DNA of 64,000 bases from Enterobacter cloacae complex sp. ECNIH7. Its GTDB lineage: Bacteria > Pseudomonadota > Gammaproteobacteria > Enterobacterales > Enterobacteriaceae. Made by a program: the position numbers and the translations under genes. This document shows, piece after piece, positions 58,674 through 64,000 of this stretch. The stretch is taken from the NCBI RefSeq assembly GCF_002208095.1, contig NZ_CP017990.1, positions 4,960,001-5,024,000 of the forward strand, given 5' to 3'. The stretch's first letter is position 1; the number at the start of each line of letters is the position of its first letter. Below the pieces are notes generated by a model. That model had not been told where the DNA came from, searched no databases, and saw only the letters and a list, made by a program, of their open reading frames with translations.

Positions 58674-59678
58674 ATGTTGAATACGCTGATTGTAGGCGCT
58701 AGCGGTTATGCGGGCGCAGAGCTTGTAAGCTACGTGAATCGCCATCCACATATGACCATAACCGCTTTGACCGTGTCAGCGCAAAGCAATGATGCAGGAA
58801 AGTTAATTTCCGATTTGCATCCGCAGCTTAAGGGCATTGTCGATCTGCCGCTGCAGCCCATGTCTGACATCAGCGAGTTTACCGACGGCGTCGACGTGGT
58901 GTTTTTAGCCACCGCGCACGAGGTCAGCCACGACCTGGCGCCGCAGTTCCTGGCGGCCGGCTGCGTGGTCTTCGACCTTTCCGGCGCGTTCCGCGTGAAC
59001 GACGGTGCGTTTTACGAAAAATATTACGGCTTCACCCATCAGCATCCGGATCTGCTGGAAAAAGCGGTGTACGGACTGGCGGAGTGGAGCGCAGATAAAC
59101 TGAAAGAAGCGGACCTGATTGCCGTTCCGGGCTGCTACCCGACGGCGGCGCAGCTTTCCCTGAAGCCGCTGATCGACGCGGGCCTGCTGGATCTGAGCCA
59201 GTGGCCGGTGATCAACGCCACCAGCGGCGTGAGCGGCGCAGGCCGCAAGGCGGCTATCTCCAACAGCTTCTGCGAAGTGAGCCTTCAGCCGTATGGCGTG
59301 TTTAATCACCGTCATCACCCTGAAATCACGACGCATCTGGGCGCGGACGTCATTTTCACCCCGCACTTGGGCAGCTTCCCGCGTGGGATCCTCGAAACCA
59401 TTACCTGCCGCCTGAAACCGGGCGTGACCAAAGAGCAGGTGAACGAGGCCTTCACGCAGGCATATGCGGACAAACCGCTGGTGCGCCTGTACGACAAAGG
59501 CGTGCCGGCGCTGAAAAACGTGGTCGGTCTGCCGTTCTGCGATATCGGCTTTGCCGTTCAGGGTGAGCATCTCATCGTGGTGGCCGCAGAAGATAACTTA
59601 CTGAAAGGCGCTGCCGCACAGGCAATGCAGTGTGCAAATATTCGTTTCGGCTTCCCTGAAACGCAGGCTCTTATTTAA
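58674..59678 (+). CDS. argC: N-acetyl-gamma-glutamyl-phosphate reductase
   Basis: An NADPH-dependent reductase (334 aa) for the third step of arginine synthesis. The Rossmann motif [14 protein letters not shown] lies at 8-21 and the catalytic Cys154 is in [11 protein letters not shown]. The ATG follows AAAGGAACCCG. It is the first gene of argCBH. Confidence 0.98.
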   Translation: MLNTLIVGASGYAGAELVSYVNRHPHMTITALTVSAQSNDAGKLISDLHPQLKGIVDLPLQPMSDISEFTDGVDVVFLATAHEVSHDLAPQFLAAGCVVFDLSGAFRVNDGAFYEKYYGFTHQHPDLLEKAVYGLAEWSADKLKEADLIAVPGCYPTAAQLSLKPLIDAGLLDLSQWPVINATSGVSGAGRKAAISNSFCEVSLQPYGVFNHRHHPEITTHLGADVIFTPHLGSFPRGILETITCRLKPGVTKEQVNEAFTQAYADKPLVRLYDKGVPALKNVVGLPFCDIGFAVQGEHLIVVAAEDNLLKGAAAQAMQCANIRFGFPETQALI

Positions 59679-59684
59679 GGTGTG

Positions 59685-60461
59685 ATGATGAACCCATTAA
59701 TTATCAAACTCGGTGGTGTACTGCTGGACAGCGAAGAAGCGCTGGAGCGTCTGTTTACCGCGCTGGTGAACTATCGCGAATCACACCAGCGTCCGCTGGT
59801 GATTGTGCACGGCGGCGGCTGCGTGGTGGACGAGCTGATGAAAGGGCTCAACCTGCCGGTGAAAAAGAAGAACGGCCTGCGCGTCACGCCTGCTGACCAG
59901 ATTGACATCATTACCGGCGCGCTGGCGGGCACGGCGAACAAAACGCTGCTGGCGTGGGCGAAGAAACACTACATCTTGTCCGTTGGCCTCTATCTGGGCG
60001 ATGGCGACAGCGTAAAAGTGACCCAGCTCGACGAAGAGCTCGGCCACGTTGGACTGGCGCAGCCAGGTTCGCCTAAGCTAATTAACACGCTGCTGGAAGG
60101 GGGTTTCCTGCCGGTGGTGAGCTCTATCGGCGTGACCGAAGAGGGCGAGCTGATGAACGTCAACGCTGACCAGGCGGCGACGGCACTGGCGGCAACGCTG
60201 GGCGCGGACCTGATCCTGCTCTCCGACGTGAGCGGCATTCTGGACGGCAAAGGCCAGCGCATTGCGGAAATGACGGCTGAGAAAGCCGAGCAGCTGATTG
60301 CGCAGGGCATTATCACCGACGGCATGATCGTCAAAGTGAACGCCGCGCTGGATGCCGCACGCACGCTGGGCCGCCCGGTGGATATCGCCTCCTGGCGCCA
60401 CGCGGAACAACTGCCGGCGCTGTTTAACGGCACGCCGATTGGCACGCGTATTTTAGCGTAA
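59685..60461 (+). CDS. argB: Acetylglutamate kinase
   Basis: An amino-acid kinase family protein (258 aa) phosphorylating N-acetylglutamate with ATP. Phosphate-binding KLGGVLLDS is at the N-terminus, substrate-binding [11 protein letters not shown] (here IVHGGG) near 40, and the ATP region [13 protein letters not shown] follows. Starts are ambiguous: GTG 59682, ATG 59685 and ATG 59688 lie in a row after TTAAGG. The second gives the E. coli length. The gap to argC is six bases. Confidence 0.96.
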   Translation: MMNPLIIKLGGVLLDSEEALERLFTALVNYRESHQRPLVIVHGGGCVVDELMKGLNLPVKKKNGLRVTPADQIDIITGALAGTANKTLLAWAKKHYILSVGLYLGDGDSVKVTQLDEELGHVGLAQPGSPKLINTLLEGGFLPVVSSIGVTEEGELMNVNADQAATALAATLGADLILLSDVSGILDGKGQRIAEMTAEKAEQLIAQGIITDGMIVKVNAALDAARTLGRPVDIASWRHAEQLPALFNGTPIGTRILA

Positions 60462-60478
60462 GTTTTTATTGAATGACC

Positions 60479-60510
60479 GTAGGCCGGGTAAGCGAAGCGC
60501 CACCCGGCAG
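60479..60510. repeat. REP element between argB and argH
   Basis: GTAGGCCGGGTAAGCGAAGC followed by GCCACCCGGCAG, a single unit inside the argCBH operon that could affect mRNA stability between genes. Confidence 0.8.
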
Positions 60511-60535
60511 AACTAACGAATAAAGGAATCATGTT

Positions 60536-61909
60536 ATGGCACTTTGGGGTGGGCGTTTTACACAGGCAGCGGATCAGCGGTTCAAACAGTTCAACGACTC
60601 TTTGCGCTTCGACTACCGCCTGGCCGAACAGGATATTGTCGGCTCTGTGGCCTGGTCCAAAGCGCTGGTGACGGTGGGCGTACTGACCGCAGACGAACAA
60701 TTACGGCTGGAAGAGGCGCTGAACAATCTGCTGGAAGAGGTACGTCTTAATCCGCAGCAGATCCTCGAAAGCGATGCTGAAGATATTCACAGCTGGGTGG
60801 AAGGCAAGCTTATCGACAAAGTCGGCCAGCTGGGTAAAAAGCTGCATACCGGCCGCAGCCGTAACGACCAGGTCGCCACCGATCTGAAGCTGTGGTGTAA
60901 AGATACCGTTGGCGAACTGCTGGCGGCTAACCGTCAGCTGCAGAGCGCGCTGGTCGAGACCGCGCAGAACAACCAGGACGCGGTGATGCCGGGTTATACC
61001 CACCTGCAGCGCGCGCAGCCGGTGACCTTCGCACACTGGTGTCTGGCCTACGTCGAGATGCTGGCGCGTGACGAAAGCCGTCTTCAGGATACCCTGAAAC
61101 GTCTGGACGTCAGCCCGCTGGGCAGCGGCGCGCTGGCCGGTACGGCGTATGAAATCGACCGTGAGCAACTGGCAGGCTGGCTGGGCTTTGCCTCAGCCAC
61201 CCGTAACAGCCTGGACAGCGTGTCCGACCGCGACCACGTGCTGGAGCTGCTATCCAATGCGTCTATCGGAATGGTGCACCTTTCGCGCTTTGCCGAAGAC
61301 CTGATCTTCTTTAACTCTGGCGAAGCGGGCTTCGTCGAGCTGTCTGACCGCGTGACCTCAGGCTCATCCCTGATGCCGCAGAAGAAAAACCCGGACGCGC
61401 TTGAGCTGATCCGCGGCAAATGTGGCCGCGTGCAGGGCGCGCTGACCGGTATGATGATGACCCTGAAAGGGCTGCCGCTGGCGTATAACAAAGACATGCA
61501 GGAAGACAAAGAAGGGCTGTTCGACGCGCTCGACACCTGGCTGGACTGTCTGCATATGGGCGCGCTGGTGCTGGACGGCATTCAGGTGAAACGTCCGCGC
61601 TGCCAGGAAGCGGCTCAGCAGGGCTATGCGAACTCTACCGAACTGGCGGATTATCTGGTGGCGAAAGGCGTACCGTTCCGTGAAGCGCACCATATTGTGG
61701 GTGAAGCGGTGGTGGAAGCCATTCGTCAGGGTAAACCGCTGGAAGATCTGGCGCTGGCCGACCTGCAGAAGTTCAGCGCGGTTATCGGGGATGATGTGTA
61801 TCCGATCCTTGCGCTGCAGTCCTGTCTGGATAAACGTGCCGCGAAAGGCGGCGTGTCGCCTAAGCAGGTGGCGCAGGCGATAGCGGATGCGAAAAACCGG
61901 TTGGTTTAA
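60536..61909 (+). CDS. argH: Argininosuccinate lyase
   Basis: A fumarase/aspartase superfamily enzyme (457 aa, as in E. coli) splitting argininosuccinate into arginine and fumarate. The signature loop [12 protein letters not shown] contains the catalytic serine, and [13 protein letters not shown] and TAYEIDRE are present. It ends 60 bp before the converging metL, whereas in E. coli it is followed by oxyR. Confidence 0.98.
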   Translation: MALWGGRFTQAADQRFKQFNDSLRFDYRLAEQDIVGSVAWSKALVTVGVLTADEQLRLEEALNNLLEEVRLNPQQILESDAEDIHSWVEGKLIDKVGQLGKKLHTGRSRNDQVATDLKLWCKDTVGELLAANRQLQSALVETAQNNQDAVMPGYTHLQRAQPVTFAHWCLAYVEMLARDESRLQDTLKRLDVSPLGSGALAGTAYEIDREQLAGWLGFASATRNSLDSVSDRDHVLELLSNASIGMVHLSRFAEDLIFFNSGEAGFVELSDRVTSGSSLMPQKKNPDALELIRGKCGRVQGALTGMMMTLKGLPLAYNKDMQEDKEGLFDALDTWLDCLHMGALVLDGIQVKRPRCQEAAQQGYANSTELADYLVAKGVPFREAHHIVGEAVVEAIRQGKPLEDLALADLQKFSAVIGDDVYPILALQSCLDKRAAKGGVSPKQVAQAIADAKNRLV

Positions 61910-61924
61910 TCTGTCCTGACAGGT

Positions 61925-61967
61925 GCCCTCTCCCACTGTACGGTCCGGGGAGAGGGCCAGGGTGAGG
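61925..61967. repeat. Palindromic intergenic repeat, CCCTCTCCC type, copy 2
   Basis: GCCCTCTCCC (61925-61934) pairs with GGGAGAGGGC (61948-61957) and is followed by CAGGGTGAGG. The loop contains TGTACGGTCC, part of the inverted repeat matched at 57349-57365. It lies between the converging argH and metL and may act as terminator. Confidence 0.7.
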
Positions 61968-61969
61968 AG

Positions 61970-64000
61970 TTACAGCAGCTTAGCCAGACGGTTGATGTCG
62001 GACTGAATGGCTCCAGCGGTGACATCGCGCCCCGCGCCCGGACCACGGATCACCAGCGGGTTATCGCGATACCAGCGGCTTTCGATGGCGAAGACGTTAT
62101 CGCACGGCAGCAGCGCCGCCAGCGGATGTTCAGGACGCACCGCCTCGACGCCGACTCGCGCTTTTCCGTTGGCCTCGAAACGCGCCACGTAGCGCAGCAC
62201 CAGCCCCATCTCGTTCGCCGCCTCCAGACGCTGTACCATCTGCTCGTTAAGCTCTTCACCATTTTCAAAGAAATGATCCACAGAACCTTCTTCACAGCCG
62301 GCAGGCACCAGCGATTCGACGCGTACGGCATCCGGTTCGATATCGTAACCGGCCTCACGCGCCAGGATCACCAGCTTACGCATCACGTCTTTGCCGGAAA
62401 GGTCAACGCGCGGATCGGGCTCGGTTAAGCCCTGCTGCCACGCCTGATCCACCAGGTCGGTGAAGGGTACGGTGCCGTCAAACTGCAGGAACAGCCAGGA
62501 GAGCGTGCCGGAGAAGATACCGCTCAGCGCCAGAATGCTGTCGCCGCTTTCAATCAGGTCACGCACGGTGTGGTTGACCGGCAGGCCAGCCCCAACGGTG
62601 GCGTTATAAAGCCAGTGGCGCCCCGTTTTTTCAAACGCGTCGTGGATCTGGCGGTATTTATCGGTGCTGCTCGCCCCCGCCAGCTTGTTCGCACTAATAA
62701 CGTGGAAACCGTGGCTGGCGAAATCCAGATACTGATCCGCAAGCTGTTCGCTGGCGGTAACGTCCAGCACCACCAGATCGTCATACGGGTGCGCGCGCAT
62801 CCACAGGAACAGCGACTCTTCATCCTGCTCTACGGCTTCATCATTAAAGAAGGCAAGCGCGCGGCTGGCGTCCAGCCCTTCGTAGTTCAGCAGGCTGCGG
62901 CGGCTGTCCACCACGCCCGCGAGAACGAATTCGAATCCGGTACGCGCCGAGAGCGTCACCTGTTCGCGGGCAAACAGCTCCAGCCAGCGGGAACCGATGT
63001 TGCCTTTCCCGAACAGCACCAGACCGATGCGCTTTTCCGCGCGGAACAGAGAGGTGTGCAGGCCCTGGATCAGGCTCTCGGTTGGCCCTTTACGCAGAAC
63101 GGCGACCAGGCTGATGCCCTCCTCCGACTGCCAGGTGAATTCCACCGGCTGGCCTTTCAGCTGCTGCCAGAAGCGGTGGCAGTGCAGCGGGTTACGGGTG
63201 ACGCCCGCGCCCACCATCGCCACCAGCGCCAGCCCCTGACGCAGGCGAAGCTCGCCCGGCAGGCCAGCTTCATCCAGAATTTTCAGCGCGCTGTCCGCCA
63301 CTTCAGCGGTGTAGCAGAACTGCAGCAGCTGACGATCGTTATGCACGCCAACGGCCAACGGACGCACCTGGGCGCGTTTCAGGATCGTGTCGATATCTTT
63401 ATGCGCCAGCTTGAAGTCCTGGCCCGCAGGCACCTGGAACTCAATCAGGCAGATGTCGTCGTGGCTGGTGACAATACGCGCCCCGGTACCGGACGCCAGC
63501 ACGCGCTCAATGCGCGTGGAGCCTTGATCCGGAGTGTAACTGCAGCGCAGCTGGAGGTCGATATCGCTGCCGGAAACCGGCTGCAGCGTGCGCGCGTGCA
63601 GTACCGGCGCGGCCAGACGCGCCAGCTCGCTGGCTTCGTCGAGACGCAGCAGCGGCAGCAGGCAGGCATCTTTTACTTTGCGCGGATCCGCGCTGTACAC
63701 ACCGGCCACGTCGCTCCAGATGGTGACGCGGGAGACGCCCGCCAGCGCGCCAATCTGCGTTGCCGAGTAGTCGGAGCCGTTACGGCCCAGCAGAACGGTT
63801 TCGCCCGCGTTGCTGCGGCTGATAAAGCCGGTGACGACAATACGTTTGCCCGGGTGCTGCACCAGCAGCTGTTGCAGCAGCGGGTAGGACAACCCTTCAT
63901 CCACCTGTGGCTGCGCGGCGCGTTCGGCGCGCAGAAAATCACGCGCGTCGAGCCAGGCCGCTTCCACGCCCAGGTGCTGCAGCACGGCGGCCATCAGGCG
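61970..64000 (-). CDS. metL: Bifunctional aspartokinase II/homoserine dehydrogenase II, 3' part (partial)
   Basis: The C-terminal 676 or so residues of MetL (810 in E. coli); about the first 135 codons lie beyond the right edge. The enzyme phosphorylates aspartate and reduces aspartate semialdehyde to homoserine for methionine synthesis. The fragment begins in the kinase domain (TGFISRSNAGETVLLGRNGSDYSA in two motifs), passes through ACT-like regions, then the dehydrogenase with VLFGKGNIGSRWLELF, ANKLAGAS and the catalytic segment GIFSGTLSWLF...DLSGKDVMRKLVILAR. Normally metF follows it downstream; here argH converges on it. Confidence 0.97.
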   Translation of the reverse strand, partial: RLMAAVLQHLGVEAAWLDARDFLRAERAAQPQVDEGLSYPLLQQLLVQHPGKRIVVTGFISRSNAGETVLLGRNGSDYSATQIGALAGVSRVTIWSDVAGVYSADPRKVKDACLLPLLRLDEASELARLAAPVLHARTLQPVSGSDIDLQLRCSYTPDQGSTRIERVLASGTGARIVTSHDDICLIEFQVPAGQDFKLAHKDIDTILKRAQVRPLAVGVHNDRQLLQFCYTAEVADSALKILDEAGLPGELRLRQGLALVAMVGAGVTRNPLHCHRFWQQLKGQPVEFTWQSEEGISLVAVLRKGPTESLIQGLHTSLFRAEKRIGLVLFGKGNIGSRWLELFAREQVTLSARTGFEFVLAGVVDSRRSLLNYEGLDASRALAFFNDEAVEQDEESLFLWMRAHPYDDLVVLDVTASEQLADQYLDFASHGFHVISANKLAGASSTDKYRQIHDAFEKTGRHWLYNATVGAGLPVNHTVRDLIESGDSILALSGIFSGTLSWLFLQFDGTVPFTDLVDQAWQQGLTEPDPRVDLSGKDVMRKLVILAREAGYDIEPDAVRVESLVPAGCEEGSVDHFFENGEELNEQMVQRLEAANEMGLVLRYVARFEANGKARVGVEAVRPEHPLAALLPCDNVFAIESRWYRDNPLVIRGPGAGRDVTAGAIQSDINRLAKLL

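Overview
The window is core chromosome of a gamma-proteobacterium of the order Enterobacterales. Gene content, protein lengths, REP elements and 16S rRNA point to Enterobacter (cloacae complex) or a close relative such as Lelliottia or Leclercia; the genus is an inference. No phage, plasmid, insertion sequence or CRISPR array was seen. Almost every gene has a recognisable E. coli/Salmonella counterpart, so the interest lies in gene order, gene loss or duplication, and regulatory DNA.

Layout. 1-6515 (minus): enterobacterial common antigen operon wecA-wzzE-wecB-wecC-rffC-wecE-wzxE (cut at the left edge), lacking the rffG-rffH pair found in E. coli. 6758-13679: rho, trxA, rhlB, gppA and rep (transcription termination, thioredoxin, RNA degradosome helicase, ppGpp metabolism, replication-restart helicase). 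13792-23564: two tandem parvulin genes, ilvC/ilvY, and the attenuated operon ilvL-ilvX-ilvG-ilvM-ilvE-ilvD-ilvA with an intact ilvG. 23906-26736: comM, maoP, hdfR. 26835-32163: a complete rRNA operon on the minus strand (16S, tRNA-Ile, tRNA-Ala, 23S, 5S, tRNA-Asp, tRNA-Trp) with P1/P2 promoters. 32547-40447: murI, btuB behind a cobalamin riboswitch, trmA, yijD, fabR, sthA, oxyR and the oxyS small RNA. 40722-53864: ppc, yijO, and the frw/pfl/ptsA/fsaB/gldA cluster, which encodes an uncharacterised fructose-like PTS, a glycyl-radical enzyme with its activase, F6P aldolase and glycerol dehydrogenase. 53948-64000: katG, metF with MetJ boxes, the divergent argE/argCBH cluster, and the 3' part of metL.

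Compared with E. coli K-12, two arrangements stand out. The rRNA operon joins the rrnB upstream neighbour (murI) to the rrnC downstream neighbours (tRNA-Asp, tRNA-Trp, hdfR). The argE-argCBH block is not between oxyR/oxyS and ppc but sits inverted between metF and metL, with short inverted repeats at its edges. Other differences are the tandem ppiC duplication, loss of rffGH, eptC and yijEF, and an apparently frameshifted rhoL leader peptide. I saw no wholly new gene system. The least understood unit is the frw-pfl-ptsA-fsaB-gldA cluster, whose PflD has active-site residues of a dehydratase/lyase-type glycyl-radical enzyme rather than of pyruvate formate-lyase.
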